Notes: generated by a model not told the origin, from the letters alone. Counted from the stretch's first letter, positions 38,301-46,765 are shown. The stretch: DNA of 64,000 nt from Rufibacter ruber (GCF_001647275.1 NZ_LRMM01000009.1:1-64000), one strand, 5' to 3'. Program-made: numbers and translations.

Positions 38301-38593
38301 ATGGTGGCACCTCTTGCTACACTCATTTGAAAGGTACCGTCTGCATTAGACATACCAATGGCTTGGTCATTCACAAAAATGGTAACACCTGGCATAGCGG
38401 AGCCATCCAGAGGGTCAACAATTTTTCCCTTTACGGGTACTTTGTCAGTTTGGGGGGACTGTTGAAAATAACCAGCCGCCGCGGCTGGAGTTGGCAACAA
38501 GTTGGTACCCATCATGAGAAGGCAGGTGCCCAATAGAATTCCCTTGCCCAGGCTTTTTCTGGAAAAAGGTGGTGGCTGTAAAAATGTTGTCAT
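35315..38593 (-). CDS. SusC/RagA-family TonB-dependent receptor
   Basis: 1092 residues. Signal peptide with a long n-region (cleavage near PAAAA, about residue 40), carboxypeptidase-regulatory domain about 52-130 (GKIVDPLDGSAMPGVTIFVND, FTFIGYQQ), TonB-box-like NEVVVTALG about 139-147, plug domain to about 290 with VLKGPGASALYGARGANGAIIITTKKG, then the barrel ending in MGVSLNVSF. It begins only 33 bases after the glpT stop codon, linking an oligomer importer to glycerol-3-phosphate uptake in one transcript. Less AT-rich than the first susC gene. Confidence 0.95.
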   Translation of the reverse strand: MTTFLQPPPFSRKSLGKGILLGTCLLMMGTNLLPTPAAAAGYFQQSPQTDKVPVKGKIVDPLDGSAMPGVTIFVNDQAIGMSNADGTFQMSVARGATISFTFIGYQQQKLVITKPEDNLIIKLATDAKQLNEVVVTALGIEREEKALGYSVTTVQGNEIAETMPNNWTDALSGKVAGVNLVKSNGGPAGSNKIILRGETSLDGNNEALIVVDGVVTSSSGGRRTGNGSSAYLSDDSPVDFGSSLADINPEDIESVSVLKGPGASALYGARGANGAIIITTKKGSSIQKGMGITFSSNTTFATINRWPDYQNEYGQGATAQDLHYSYGATEDGPSTFSTSSAWGPKFNGQMYYQYDPATYRQIPTGRTLWRAYPDNRKDFFETAKTFTNSVSVSGGTTNTSARLSFTNSQNSWIVPNTGYDRNTVALQVSHKVNDKLKLDSKINYTNRWSDNLPTTGYNNQTIMYFIRGLTPNMDINWFKNYWVPGKEQIEQWKPFSNLLDNPYLQAYEMLNKSNRHNFVGNVSATYSFTKELSLMVRSSIDFMSEARSQQRPKNTNKYIDGMYREQEINTHEQNSDFLLRYENNKLSDFEFTVSFGGSTMNNKYSMNEYRAEKLLYPGIYTLANSKVNLIPIKRREEFGVNSLYGLFTVGYKDFLFLDITGRNDWTSTLVTPVTPTSVTEEKRSVPSFFYPSFNLSAVLSEAFVLPSQISLLKLRGSWAEVGSGGVEPYLTSYTYNPKVNFASGLGNPTTLPNPDLRPLRTQSLEFGLDLRLFKSRLNLDVAVYKNNTFDQIFNRPIDPASGYSSIVTNSGEVENKGIEIQVNGTPIKNLKGFTWNVFGTYAANRNTVVSLSDSTNAQVLTTVYGSRGTVEARVGGRLGDMYGFGYERSPDGQIIYENGYPVLGDSLIYLGNYAPKWRASLGNEFRYKRFKLNILFDAQFGGVGYSLTHAVLMEEGKLKKTLPGRYNGIIGDGVIANSDGTYRPNDVVATVIRDYYYAHFNRDNLEANTFSTDFIKLRELRLDYNLPSSLTKKLKMQNASIGIYGRDLLVFSNWPAFDPEFGTLGDGDISSGSEIAQFPSTRTMGVSLNVSF

Positions 38594-38626
38594 ATAAGTA
38601 GTTTGTTGCTGTTGAAGATTTGTACT

Positions 38627-40003
38627 CTATTGAAGATTAAGGTGAAGCTTTTCTCTTTTCCAGGTGAAGGCGGTGAATAGGATGGAAAGCACGCAGGCAG
38701 CTACCAGCATGGTAAACCCTCCATCCCAGCCCCAGTGGTCAACAATGAAGCCCATGGCAATATTGGCGAACAGCGCACCTCCCAGGTAGCCGAATAAACC
38801 CGTGAGACCGGCTGCAGTGCCGGCTGCTTTTTTGGGTACCAGGTCCAGGGCCTGAACCCCTATCAGCATCACGGGGCCGTAGATCAGGAAACCAATGGAG
38901 ATCAAGGCCACATTGTCTATCCAGAGATTGCCTGCCGGGTTCTTCCAATACACCAGTACTGCAATTAAAACCAGAACCATGTAGATGATGGTGGCAGGGG
39001 CCCGGCGGCCTTTGAAAACTTTGTCACTGATCCAGCCGCAAAGCAGGGTGCCGGGAATTCCTGCGTATTCATAGGCGAAGTAGGCCCAGCCGGTCTCTTT
39101 TACTGAGAACCCTTTGGCTTCTTCCAGATATGTGGGAGCCCAGTCCAGAATGCCGTAGCGCACTAAATACACAAACGCATTCGCGAAGGCGATGTACCAA
39201 AGCACCCGGTTGTTGAAAACATACTCAAAGAAGATCTGCCTGGCCGTTAGTTCCTGCTCTTGGGCAGCAGAGTAATTGGCAGGATAATCGTTCTTATAAG
39301 CTTCAATGGTGGGCAAGCCACAAGACTGGGGCGTGTCCCGCACCAGCATATAAGCAATGGCGGCAAATACCAGGGCTACCAAACCAGGGAAATAGAACTT
39401 GCTTTCCCAGGTGCCAAAGATGGCAACTGCCGCAATAGCAATAGGGCCTACCAAACCGCCGCCTACGTTGTGGGCCACGTTCCAGATAGACATTTTGGTG
39501 CCACGTTCCTTCGTGGAAAACCAATGGACCATGACCCGGCCGCACGGAGGCCAGCCCATGCCCTGGAACCAGCCGTTCAGGAACAGTAGAATGAACATGA
39601 TGGTGATGGAACTGGTGGCGATAGGCGCTACCCCCATGAAGACCATGGTCAGCGCCGAAAGCAGAAGACCCACGCTCAGGAAGGTGCGGGCATTGCTTCG
39701 GTCAGAGACATTTCCCATCAGAAACTTACTCAGGCCGTAGGCAATAGACACGCCTGACAGGGCAAAGCCTAAGTCAGATTTGGAATACCCCTGTTCAATC
39801 AGGTCTGGCATAACCAGTGAAAAATTCTTGCGCACTAAATAATAGCCCGCATAGCCTAGAAAGATACCCAGGAAGACCTGAAGCCGCAATTGCTTGTAAA
39901 CGGGGTCAATGCGTTGCAGGGGTAACGGTTCTGCATGCGGAGCAGGGGCAAATAGTCCCTTTCGGGGTGGAGTGGCGGTTGCCTCAGAATGGTATTTGTC
40001 CAA
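38627..40003 (-). CDS. glpT: Glycerol-3-phosphate transporter (OPA-type MFS)
   Basis: Inner-membrane antiporter bringing in glycerol-3-phosphate against phosphate. 458 residues, twelve hydrophobic segments. GlpT-like marks: [81 protein letters not shown] (the organophosphate-antiporter signature), and [19 protein letters not shown]. The start is a TTG (40003); no ATG is in frame before the first membrane segment. The 168-base gap upstream to glpF could hold its own promoter. The following susC begins 33 bases downstream. Confidence 0.93.
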   Translation of the reverse strand: MDKYHSEATATPPRKGLFAPAPHAEPLPLQRIDPVYKQLRLQVFLGIFLGYAGYYLVRKNFSLVMPDLIEQGYSKSDLGFALSGVSIAYGLSKFLMGNVSDRSNARTFLSVGLLLSALTMVFMGVAPIATSSITIMFILLFLNGWFQGMGWPPCGRVMVHWFSTKERGTKMSIWNVAHNVGGGLVGPIAIAAVAIFGTWESKFYFPGLVALVFAAIAYMLVRDTPQSCGLPTIEAYKNDYPANYSAAQEQELTARQIFFEYVFNNRVLWYIAFANAFVYLVRYGILDWAPTYLEEAKGFSVKETGWAYFAYEYAGIPGTLLCGWISDKVFKGRRAPATIIYMVLVLIAVLVYWKNPAGNLWIDNVALISIGFLIYGPVMLIGVQALDLVPKKAAGTAAGLTGLFGYLGGALFANIAMGFIVDHWGWDGGFTMLVAACVLSILFTAFTWKREKLHLNLQ

Positions 40004-40171
40004 CGTTTTAATTTGTTAATTTCTTTTAAGTGAAGCTTCAGGAAATCGGCTATGGAAGAGCGGTAGAAATCAATTTAGCTTCAAAATTACACTGGTTTTC
40101 CTTCATGAAAGCACAAAGGGTATAACTTAACAAAAGGTTAACATGGCAGCCAGATTTATTCCCAATCATAG

Positions 40172-40900
40172 CTACTGTAACAACAGGTACAACAGGGCAG
40201 CTGCCGTTGCTCCTGCTATTGGGCCAAGAATTGGAACCCAGGCATAGCGCCAGTCACTGTGGCATTTGTTCTTGATAGGCAGAAGCGCATGCACAATGCG
40301 GGGGCCTAAATCACGTGCCGGATTAATAGCATAGCCAGTAGTCCCACCTAGTGAAAGTCCAATTGCCCAGACCAGAAAGGTGACAGGCAGTGCCCCCAGA
40401 GAGCCCATGCCAATAGGTGTTTTCTGATCACCCATCTCAGGGGTGGTGATGTACAGGATCACGTAAATCAAAACAAAGGTGCCTACTGCCTCGCTGAACA
40501 GGTTAGAAACCGGATGCCTGATGGCCGGACCAGTACTGAATACCGCTAACTGAGCCAATGGGTCTTCAGTGGAGTCAAAATGGGGTTTGTATAAGAGCCA
40601 CACCAGAAAAGCACCCAGAATAGCCCCTAGCATCTGAGCGGCAATGTATGGCGCCACCAGACTCCATGAAAATTTACCAACTATGGCCAGGCCAATACTA
40701 ACCGCCGGATTCAGGTGCGCGCCGCTGTAGGGACCCGCTATGACCACCCCGGCAAACACAGAAAGCGCCCAGCCGGTGGTAATGACCATCCAGCCGCTGT
40801 TATTGCCTTTGGTGCCTTTCAGGACCACATTGGCTACAACGCCCCCTCCCAGGAGTATCAGGAACATAGTGCCAATCACTTCTGCCGTGAATGCTGACAT
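40172..40900 (-). CDS. glpF: Glycerol uptake facilitator (aquaglyceroporin)
   Basis: Inner-membrane channel for glycerol diffusion. 242 residues, six membrane helices and two half-helices with NPA motifs: SGAHLNPAVSIG and GYAINPARDLGPR. The Asp after the second NPAR is the mark of glycerol facilitators rather than water-only aquaporins. The ATG at 40900 gives the conserved MSAFTAEVIGTMFLILLGGG start; an upstream in-frame start would overlap glpK. Five bases separate it from the glpK stop, so the two are cotranscribed. Confidence 0.95.
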   Translation of the reverse strand: MSAFTAEVIGTMFLILLGGGVVANVVLKGTKGNNSGWMVITTGWALSVFAGVVIAGPYSGAHLNPAVSIGLAIVGKFSWSLVAPYIAAQMLGAILGAFLVWLLYKPHFDSTEDPLAQLAVFSTGPAIRHPVSNLFSEAVGTFVLIYVILYITTPEMGDQKTPIGMGSLGALPVTFLVWAIGLSLGGTTGYAINPARDLGPRIVHALLPIKNKCHSDWRYAWVPILGPIAGATAAALLYLLLQ

Positions 40901-40905
40901 GGTTT

Positions 40906-42426
40906 TTAGGTTAAGGGGGAAACTGTTTCTACCGGAGTATCCTGCGCCCAGGCCTTGGCTGCCCGTACTGCCCGGTGCCAACCCTGTATCAAGTGCTTTG
41001 TTTCTGTGCCGGGATTGGCGTCAAAGCTATCTTTCACCTGCCACTGCTCCTGAATATCTTCCAGGCTGTCCCAGAAACCAACCGCCAGCCCTGCCAGGTA
41101 GGCGGCGCCAATTGCGGTTACCTCGGTGATGGCTGGCTTAACCACCCGGGCATTCAGAATATCTGCCTGTAATTGCATGAGCAGGCTGTTTTCCGTTGCC
41201 CCGCCGTCTACCCGTAATTCTTTGATGGCGATCTCGGCATCAGCCTCCATCGCTTTTAAGACTTCCATGGTCTGGTAGCAGATGCTCTCCAGGGCGGCAT
41301 GTGCAATGTGCGCGGAGGTGGTGCCTCTGGTCATACCCACAATGGTACCTCTGGCGTGTTGGTCCCAATGCGGGGCACCCAGACCCGCAAAGGCAGGTAC
41401 CAGGTAGACACCGTCGCTGCCAGAGACTTTTTTGGCAAGTTCTTCCACTTCAGCAGAGCTGGAGATGACGCCTAGCCCATCACGTAGCCACTGGACCACT
41501 GCACCGGCAATAAAAATGCTGCCCTCCAGGGCGTAGTGCACCTGGTCCTTGATTTTCCAGGCTACGGTAGTGACCAGCTTGTGCTTTGACAGAATGGGTT
41601 TCTCGCCAATGTTCATCAACATAAAGCAGCCGGTGCCATAGGTGTTTTTCACCATGCCGGGTTTGGTACACATCTGGCCAAAAAGGGCGGCCTGCTGGTC
41701 GCCGGCTATACCCGCTATGGGAATGCGGGTGGCGAACAGGGAAGAGGAGGTTTCCCCCACCACTTCACTAGATGATGCCACCGTAGGCAGCATACTGGCC
41801 GGGATGTCAAAGAGGGCGAGTAAATCCTGGTCCCAGGTGAGGGTGTGTATATTAAAGAGAAGCGTGCGGGATGCGTTGGTCACGTCTGTGACGTGTACCT
41901 TGCCGCCCGTCAGGTTCCAGATAAGCCAGGAGTCTACCGTCCCGAAGGCCAGGTGACCGGCTTCGGCGTCTTCTCTGGCGTTGGGCACCGTTTCCAGGAT
42001 CCACTTTACTTTGGTGGCTGAAAAATAGGCATCAATCACCAGGCCGGTTTTTTCCCGGATCATCTCCTCCAGGCCCTGCTCGTTCAGGCTGTCACAGTAA
42101 GCCGCGGTGCGCCTGTCTTGCCACACAATGGCGTTGCAGACGGCTGCCCCGGTTCTGCGGTCCCAGACCACGGTGGTTTCCCGCTGGTTAGTGATACCAA
42201 TGGCTGCTATGTCTTCCGCCTTCAGCCCCGCTTTAGAGATAGCTTCTGCGGCCACCCCCAGCTGGGTTGACCAAATCTCATTGGCATCATGCTCCACCCA
42301 CCCCGGGTTGGGGTAGATCTGGGTGAATTCTTTCTGAGCCAAAGAGACAATACTTCCCTGCTGGTTAAAGACAATGGCGCGGGAGCTGGTAGTGCCTTGG
42401 TCAAAAGAGAGTATATAGTTTGCCAT
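40906..42426 (-). CDS. glpK: Glycerol kinase
   Basis: Phosphorylates glycerol to glycerol-3-phosphate with ATP. 506 residues, full length. FGGY-family blocks are present: [16 protein letters not shown] at the start, [26 protein letters not shown], the GTGCFMLMN phosphate loop, [19 protein letters not shown] and [21 protein letters not shown]. It sits between glpD (5 bases upstream) and glpF (5 bases downstream). Confidence 0.97.
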   Translation of the reverse strand: MANYILSFDQGTTSSRAIVFNQQGSIVSLAQKEFTQIYPNPGWVEHDANEIWSTQLGVAAEAISKAGLKAEDIAAIGITNQRETTVVWDRRTGAAVCNAIVWQDRRTAAYCDSLNEQGLEEMIREKTGLVIDAYFSATKVKWILETVPNAREDAEAGHLAFGTVDSWLIWNLTGGKVHVTDVTNASRTLLFNIHTLTWDQDLLALFDIPASMLPTVASSSEVVGETSSSLFATRIPIAGIAGDQQAALFGQMCTKPGMVKNTYGTGCFMLMNIGEKPILSKHKLVTTVAWKIKDQVHYALEGSIFIAGAVVQWLRDGLGVISSSAEVEELAKKVSGSDGVYLVPAFAGLGAPHWDQHARGTIVGMTRGTTSAHIAHAALESICYQTMEVLKAMEADAEIAIKELRVDGGATENSLLMQLQADILNARVVKPAITEVTAIGAAYLAGLAVGFWDSLEDIQEQWQVKDSFDANPGTETKHLIQGWHRAVRAAKAWAQDTPVETVSPLT

Positions 42427-42431
42427 AGTAG

Positions 42432-44081
42432 TTAGTTGGTTTTATAGCTCATAGCCGGGGCGGTCATTGCCTCAGCCGGGGTATAAGGCTCCAGTAGATA
42501 GTTAGACGCCAGGGAGGTGAAATCTTGTACCTGTTGCCGTTCCCATGCCGCATCCTGGCCAAGCTCCTCCGCCATGAGGCGGGCGGTTTTGGGTGCCATG
42601 TCTATGGCGGCGCGGGCGTCCAGAAACAGGATGCGCATTCTGCGGGCCAGTACATCTTCAATGGTTCTGGCCATTTCATTCTTGGTTGCCCATACCACCT
42701 CTGCGGCCGTGTTGGGGAACCGCTCGTGCAAAGGGGCCGCCAGTTCAGGGCGTTCTGCCATCATGTCCTGAATCAGGCTCTTATCTGATCCATAGATAGA
42801 GAGGTGACCTGAGGCGGCCTTACCTGTGGCATGGCCATGTATTTTCAAGGAAGAAGTCACGCATGCCTTTTGCGGGAGGGTGCCTACTTCCATGGCTTTG
42901 TCTACAGTGTCCTGGGCCATTCTGCGGTAGGTAGTCCATTTCCCGCCGGTAATGGTAATCAGGCCAGAAGGGGCAACCAGTAGTTTGTGGCTTCTGGAGA
43001 TCTCTTTGGTGCTGTTGGTGTTCTTGGTAGGCGCCGCCAAAGGCCTGAGGCCGGCAAAGACACTCAGTACATCTGCTCTGGTAGGCTTGCGCACCAGGTA
43101 CTTTCCGGCGGTTTCCAGAATAAAGTCTATTTCCTGGTCAAGGGCCTGGGGCTCCAGGCTGTTTTTGTCTAAGGGCGTATCTGTTGTGCCCACCAGCAGG
43201 TGATTGTGCCACGGAACCGCGAACAGTACCCGCCCGTCTGGGGTTTTGGGGATCATCAGGGCGTTTTCCCCTGGCAGGAATGTACTGTTAAGCACCACGT
43301 GCACACCTTGGCTGGGTCTTACCAGGGGCTGTTGGGTGGGGGCGTTCATCTGCAATACTTCGTTCACAAATACACCCGTGGCGTTTACCACCGTTTTTGC
43401 TTTCAGCAGGTATTCCTGGCCAGACTCCAGGTCTTTTGCTTTTACCCCTGCCACTTTGCCGGAGCTGTCTTTGAGGAGCTGTACCACCTGCACGTAATTT
43501 AGCAAAACCCCGCCTTGCTCGGCGCAGGTTTGGGCAAGGTTGAGGGCGAGGCGGGCGTCATCAAACTGACCGTCAAAATACTGCACACCGCCTTTCAGGC
43601 CGTTGGGCTGAATGTTGGAGAGCAGGTTGGTTACTTTTTTGCCCGAGAGGAGCCGGGTCTTGTTGAACCGGTAGCGGCCGGCCATGAGGTCATACACGGT
43701 TAGGCCCACGCCATATAGCATCTCATTCCACCAGCTGTAGTTGGGGATGACAAACGACTGAATGTTGACCAGGTGCGGGGCGTTCTGCAGGAGCAGGCCG
43801 CGCTCATACAGCGCCTCGTACACCAGCTTCACGTCACCCTGTGCCAGATACCGCACCCCGCCGTGTACCAGTTTGGTGCTTCTGCTGGAAGTTCCTTTTG
43901 CAAAGTCAGATTGCTCTAACAGTAAGGTTTTGAAACCACGCGAGGCCGCGTCTAAGGCTACTCCCAAACCAGTGGCTCCCCCTCCAATAACAATCATATC
44001 CCACTCTGTAGCCGTATTTTGCGCTTTTTTTAAAAACTGTTCTCGCTTGAAAAACTGGCCAGCTGATTCTTTCTCTTTCAC
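42432..44081 (-). CDS. glpD: FAD-dependent glycerol-3-phosphate dehydrogenase
   Basis: Oxidises glycerol-3-phosphate to dihydroxyacetone phosphate at the membrane and passes electrons to quinone. 549 residues: FAD-binding [21 protein letters not shown] (about 30-50), [59 protein letters not shown], and the DAO C-terminal domain. The start is a GTG (44081); the next ATG (WDMIVIGGG) would cut the conserved N-terminal helix. First gene of the minus-strand block, with a promoter and a TACTTTCGTTTTA motif just upstream shared with the glpR leader. Confidence 0.96.
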   Translation of the reverse strand: MKEKESAGQFFKREQFLKKAQNTATEWDMIVIGGGATGLGVALDAASRGFKTLLLEQSDFAKGTSSRSTKLVHGGVRYLAQGDVKLVYEALYERGLLLQNAPHLVNIQSFVIPNYSWWNEMLYGVGLTVYDLMAGRYRFNKTRLLSGKKVTNLLSNIQPNGLKGGVQYFDGQFDDARLALNLAQTCAEQGGVLLNYVQVVQLLKDSSGKVAGVKAKDLESGQEYLLKAKTVVNATGVFVNEVLQMNAPTQQPLVRPSQGVHVVLNSTFLPGENALMIPKTPDGRVLFAVPWHNHLLVGTTDTPLDKNSLEPQALDQEIDFILETAGKYLVRKPTRADVLSVFAGLRPLAAPTKNTNSTKEISRSHKLLVAPSGLITITGGKWTTYRRMAQDTVDKAMEVGTLPQKACVTSSLKIHGHATGKAASGHLSIYGSDKSLIQDMMAERPELAAPLHERFPNTAAEVVWATKNEMARTIEDVLARRMRILFLDARAAIDMAPKTARLMAEELGQDAAWERQQVQDFTSLASNYLLEPYTPAEAMTAPAMSYKTN

Positions 44082-44113
44082 GTGGGTTGTAATTAGTAAG
44101 TTAAGGTTGCTTT

Positions 44114-44126
44114 TACTTTCGTTTTA
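44114..44126 (+). promoter_or_regulatory. Candidate GlpR operator (glpD side)
   Basis: Exact 13-mer TACTTTCGTTTTA, identical to 44523-44535. It contains the TTTCG core seen in GlpR/DeoR-type operators and touches the predicted glpD -7 box (44125-44132, minus strand), a position suited to repression. Confidence 0.5.
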
Positions 44127-44156
44127 AAATTATGTCACTCAAATAACAAAAGCAAA
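44125..44156 (-). promoter_or_regulatory. Candidate glpD promoter
   Basis: On the minus strand: TTTG (44156-44153), 20-base spacer, TAATTTTA (44132-44125; one mismatch to TAnnTTTG), about 44 bases before the GTG start of glpD. Confidence 0.5.
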
Positions 44157-44495
44157 TGAAATGAATTAAAATATTTAACTGAAGCGATGTAGTTTTTGTA
44201 AAAATGCCAATAGCACCTTGTGAGGGAAAGGAAAACTGTAAGAATACAGGAGGGGGCCAGGGGGAAAGATAGGTTTAGTTTACCTCAGGAGAAGCCGGGC
44301 TTGTAGGGTGGAACAAGGCAGTGGTAGAGTAAAAGTGAATGAAAAGCTAGCAATAGTTAGCTTTCTAACTGCGTGTATTTTATCTTGAGGTGAAGCTTTT
44401 AAAGGTAGAGAGAAGGGAGGCCTTCTAAGATGAGGGAGCTTCCAGGCATGCAGCTGGCGCTGCTGCTGTTGGTTCAGATGGTGAATTCCTCTACA

Positions 44496-44530
44496 TTTGT
44501 TAAGGGCAATGCCAGGGGTAGATACTTTCG
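44496..44530 (+). promoter_or_regulatory. Candidate glpR promoter
   Basis: TTTG (44496-44499), 23-base spacer, TACTTTCG (44523-44530; one mismatch to TAnnTTTG). The -7 box lies inside the second 13-mer, so GlpR could repress itself. Confidence 0.45.
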
Positions 44531-44535
44531 TTTTA
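44523..44535 (+). promoter_or_regulatory. Candidate GlpR operator (glpR side)
   Basis: Second exact TACTTTCGTTTTA, 16 bases before the glpR ATG, overlapping the predicted -7 box. Confidence 0.5.
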
Positions 44536-44551
44536 TTTTGTTAGCGCTACT

Positions 44552-45322
44552 ATGATTAGTATAACTGAAAGACATCAACATATAATTAATAAACTACAGC
44601 AGGAGGGGCAGGTGAATGTATTAGACCTTTGTGACCAGCTGAGCGTCTCATCTGTCACCATTAGAAAAGACCTCAAGCTGCTGGAAGACAAAGGGCTGCT
44701 GTTCAGGACCCACGGGGGAGCCACCCAGAACAACCCCTATACCATTGACAGGCCGGTAAATGAAAAGGAGCATCTGCAGATCAGTGAAAAGACCCGGATA
44801 GGCATTGCCGCGGCCAAACTGATTGAACCCAATGACTCCATCCTGATTGCCTCTGGCACCACGGTCATGGCGCTGGCCAAAAGCATTCAGCCGCATGCCC
44901 TGAAAAACCTGACTGTTATCACCTCAGCCCTGAACGTGGCGCTGGAACTGCTGCGGCACCCCGAGGTGGAGGTGATGCAGCTGGGCGGGCTGTTAAGGCG
45001 CAGCTCCTCTTCTGTCACCGGGCCCTACTCAGAGAGCATTCTGGCAGATTTCTCCTGCAGCAAGCTGTTTCTGGGGGTAGACGGGATTGACCTGGAGTTT
45101 GGCCTGACCACCACCAATGTCATGGAGGCGCACCTGAACCGGCAGATGATCAACATTTCCCAGAAGGCCATTGTGCTGGCAGACTCCTCTAAATTTGGGA
45201 AGCGCGGTTTTGGGCGCATCTGCGGCTTTGAAGACATTGACCAGATCATTACAGACAAAGGCATTTCTGAGCACACCCTCAACTCCCTGCAGGGAATGGG
45301 GGTGAAGGTGACAATCGTATAG
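44552..45322 (+). CDS. glpR: DeoR/GlpR-family transcriptional repressor
   Basis: 256 residues. N-terminal DeoR helix-turn-helix (about 6-57: ITERHQHIINKLQQEG, VSSVTIRKDLKLLEDKGLLFRTHGGA) and a sugar-phosphate-sensing DeoRC domain (ILIASGTTVMALAKSI, GGLLRRSSSSVTGP, FLGVDGIDLEFGLTT, VLADSSKFGKRGF). Divergent from glpD, it most likely represses the glpDKF block and perhaps glpT-susCD, with release by glycerol-3-phosphate. A member of the wider DeoR family responding to another sugar phosphate cannot be excluded, but position strongly favours glycerol-3-phosphate. Confidence 0.88.
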   Translation: MISITERHQHIINKLQQEGQVNVLDLCDQLSVSSVTIRKDLKLLEDKGLLFRTHGGATQNNPYTIDRPVNEKEHLQISEKTRIGIAAAKLIEPNDSILIASGTTVMALAKSIQPHALKNLTVITSALNVALELLRHPEVEVMQLGGLLRRSSSSVTGPYSESILADFSCSKLFLGVDGIDLEFGLTTTNVMEAHLNRQMINISQKAIVLADSSKFGKRGFGRICGFEDIDQIITDKGISEHTLNSLQGMGVKVTIV

Positions 45323-45334
45323 CTGTTTCAGATT

Positions 45335-45375
45335 CCTGTTTTTGGGCTGTTTTCTGAAAAACAGCCCGAAAACAG
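45335..45375. repeat. PAL palindrome between convergent glpR and oxyR
   Basis: CCTGTTTTTGGGCTGTTTT / AAAACAGCCCGAAAACAG; 12 bases after the glpR stop and 2 bases before the oxyR stop (45378). One uncompensated T/G pair in the outer arm. Confidence 0.88.
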
Positions 45376-45377
45376 CC

Positions 45378-46313
45378 CTATTTAATTTTGACTACCCGCA
45401 CCGGGTGCCGCTCCAGAAGGTCTTTGGGAACGTGGGCCACTATTTCGTCCCGCAGAGACTCAATCATCTTCTTCTTCAGGAAACTGCGGTGCACCACCAG
45501 GCTCACCTCGCGCAGCGGCTGCGGCTCAGCAAACGGCCGCACCATGGCTTTGCGGTCTTGCGGGAGTTCCTGCACAGACAGCTCGGGCAGCAGGGTCATG
45601 CCGCTCTGGGTCTCCACAATGCGCTTGAGGGTTTCCAGGGAGCCGCTCTCATAGTCCAGGTGTACGTTGCGGGTGTTTTTGGCGCGGTTGCAGAGCTGCA
45701 GCACCTGGCTCCTGAAGCAGTGGCCGTCATTGAGCAGCCACAGGTCACTGGGGTCAATTGACTCTGAGGTGATCTTCTCCTGCCTGGACAGCGGGTGGTC
45801 TGGGTGCAGGTACCCCACAAACGCCTCATAGAACAGCGGAATCTCCAGAATGGTCTTGTCATGCAGCGGCGTCACCAGCAGCCCCACGTCCAGCAGCTCC
45901 AGCTTGAGTTTCTCCACAATGCTGGTGGTCACCATCTCCTGGATAGACACGTGCACCTTGGGGTATTTCTGAATGAAGTCAGTGATGAAGAGCGGCACCA
46001 GGTACGGCGCCAGTGTAGGGATCACCCCCAGGCGCAGCTCCCCGGCAATGCCGTCGCGCTGCACCTGCACCAGCTCCTCAATCTTCTTAAACTCGGCCAC
46101 GGCTATGCGCGCCTGCGCAATCACATCTTTGCCCAGCTCAGTGGGGCGCACCGGCACACGGCTGCGGTCAAAGACCTGCACGCCCAGTTCGTCTTCCAGC
46201 TTCTGCAGCTGCATGCTCAGGGTGGGCTGGGTGACAAAACATTTCTCAGCCGCGGTGGCGAAGTGGCGGTACGTGTCAACGGCCAGCAGATATTCCAGTT
46301 GGGTCAGGGTCAT
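45378..46313 (-). CDS. oxyR: Peroxide-sensing LysR-type regulator OxyR
   Basis: 311 residues. N-terminal winged HTH (MTLTQLEYLLAVDTYRHFATAAEKCFVTQPTLSMQLQKLE) and LysR substrate domain. The redox cysteines sit in DGHCFRSQVLQLC as Cys199 and Cys208, the same numbers and spacing as in the E. coli protein, so disulfide-based peroxide sensing is expected. The ATG at 46313 gives the conserved start; a longer frame would read through a PAL repeat. It is divergent from dps-ahpC, whose promoter carries a LysR-type palindrome. Confidence 0.93.
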   Translation of the reverse strand: MTLTQLEYLLAVDTYRHFATAAEKCFVTQPTLSMQLQKLEDELGVQVFDRSRVPVRPTELGKDVIAQARIAVAEFKKIEELVQVQRDGIAGELRLGVIPTLAPYLVPLFITDFIQKYPKVHVSIQEMVTTSIVEKLKLELLDVGLLVTPLHDKTILEIPLFYEAFVGYLHPDHPLSRQEKITSESIDPSDLWLLNDGHCFRSQVLQLCNRAKNTRNVHLDYESGSLETLKRIVETQSGMTLLPELSVQELPQDRKAMVRPFAEPQPLREVSLVVHRSFLKKKMIESLRDEIVAHVPKDLLERHPVRVVKIK

Positions 46314-46338
46314 AGGTTCAATGAGTGAAGGGGTAAGT

Positions 46339-46393
46339 GGTGTTTTCTGTTTTGGCCTGTTTTCCCAAAAACAGGCCCAAAACAGAAAACACC
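46339..46393. repeat. PAL palindrome copy, extended, in the oxyR leader
   Basis: Outer arms extended to GGTGTTTTCTGTTTT / AAAACAGAAAACACC, with one extra G in the right arm; begins 25 bases upstream of the oxyR start. A weaker hairpin (GGGCTCCT / AGGAGCCC) follows at 46505-46540. The rest of 46394-46708 holds nothing recognised. Confidence 0.88.
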
Positions 46394-46708
46394 TGATAGG
46401 CGGTGTGGGAAATGAGGGGGAAAGTGTGGCCATTATACTGAACGTGGTCAATGTTTTCGTTTATCGCTCCGGCGCAGGCGTCTGCTGGTGCCTTTGGGTT
46501 TGGTGGGCTCCTGTTGAAAGCTGTTTCCCAAAAAGGAGCCCTAAAACGCCGCCCCTGGCCCGCACTTCATGCAAAGGGAAACTGAAAGTTATTAGCAGCC
46601 TCCATTCTTGTTCGGCTTTGCCGAAAGGGAAATGTAGCGATTTTACCATCTGTTTTGACGGGCTAACTGGTTAAGGGGCAAGAAACTGAACAAAGGTAAT
46701 AGTTTATG

Positions 46709-46733
46709 TTGATAAGGTGATAGCTATTATCAA
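46709..46733. promoter_or_regulatory. Candidate OxyR operator upstream of dps
   Basis: TTGATAA-N11-TTATCAA, a perfect 7-base inverted repeat with the spacing of a LysR-type site and a central ATAGCTAT. It ends exactly where the -33 TTTG of the dps promoter begins, the position for an activator. Confidence 0.65.
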
Positions 46734-46765
46734 TTTGAACAATAAAATCACTTCGTGCACCTTTG
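46734..46765 (+). promoter_or_regulatory. Bacteroidota promoter of dps-ahpC
   Basis: TTTG (46734-46737), 20-base spacer, CACCTTTG (46758-46765; one mismatch to TAnnTTTG), about 50 bases before the dps ATG. Confidence 0.65.

Larger units (their letters stand above)
44082..44551. promoter_or_regulatory. Divergent glpD / glpR control region
   Basis: 470-base non-coding region separating glpD (minus) from glpR (plus). It holds a candidate promoter for each direction and two copies of the 13-mer TACTTTCGTTTTA near its two edges. The middle part (44170-44490) shows no gene or repeat. Confidence 0.6.

Noticed and set aside
44082-44551. tRNA or small protein gene in the glpD/glpR gap
   Set aside because: No T-loop GGTTCGAATCC-type sequence or credible short open frame with a start signal was found.
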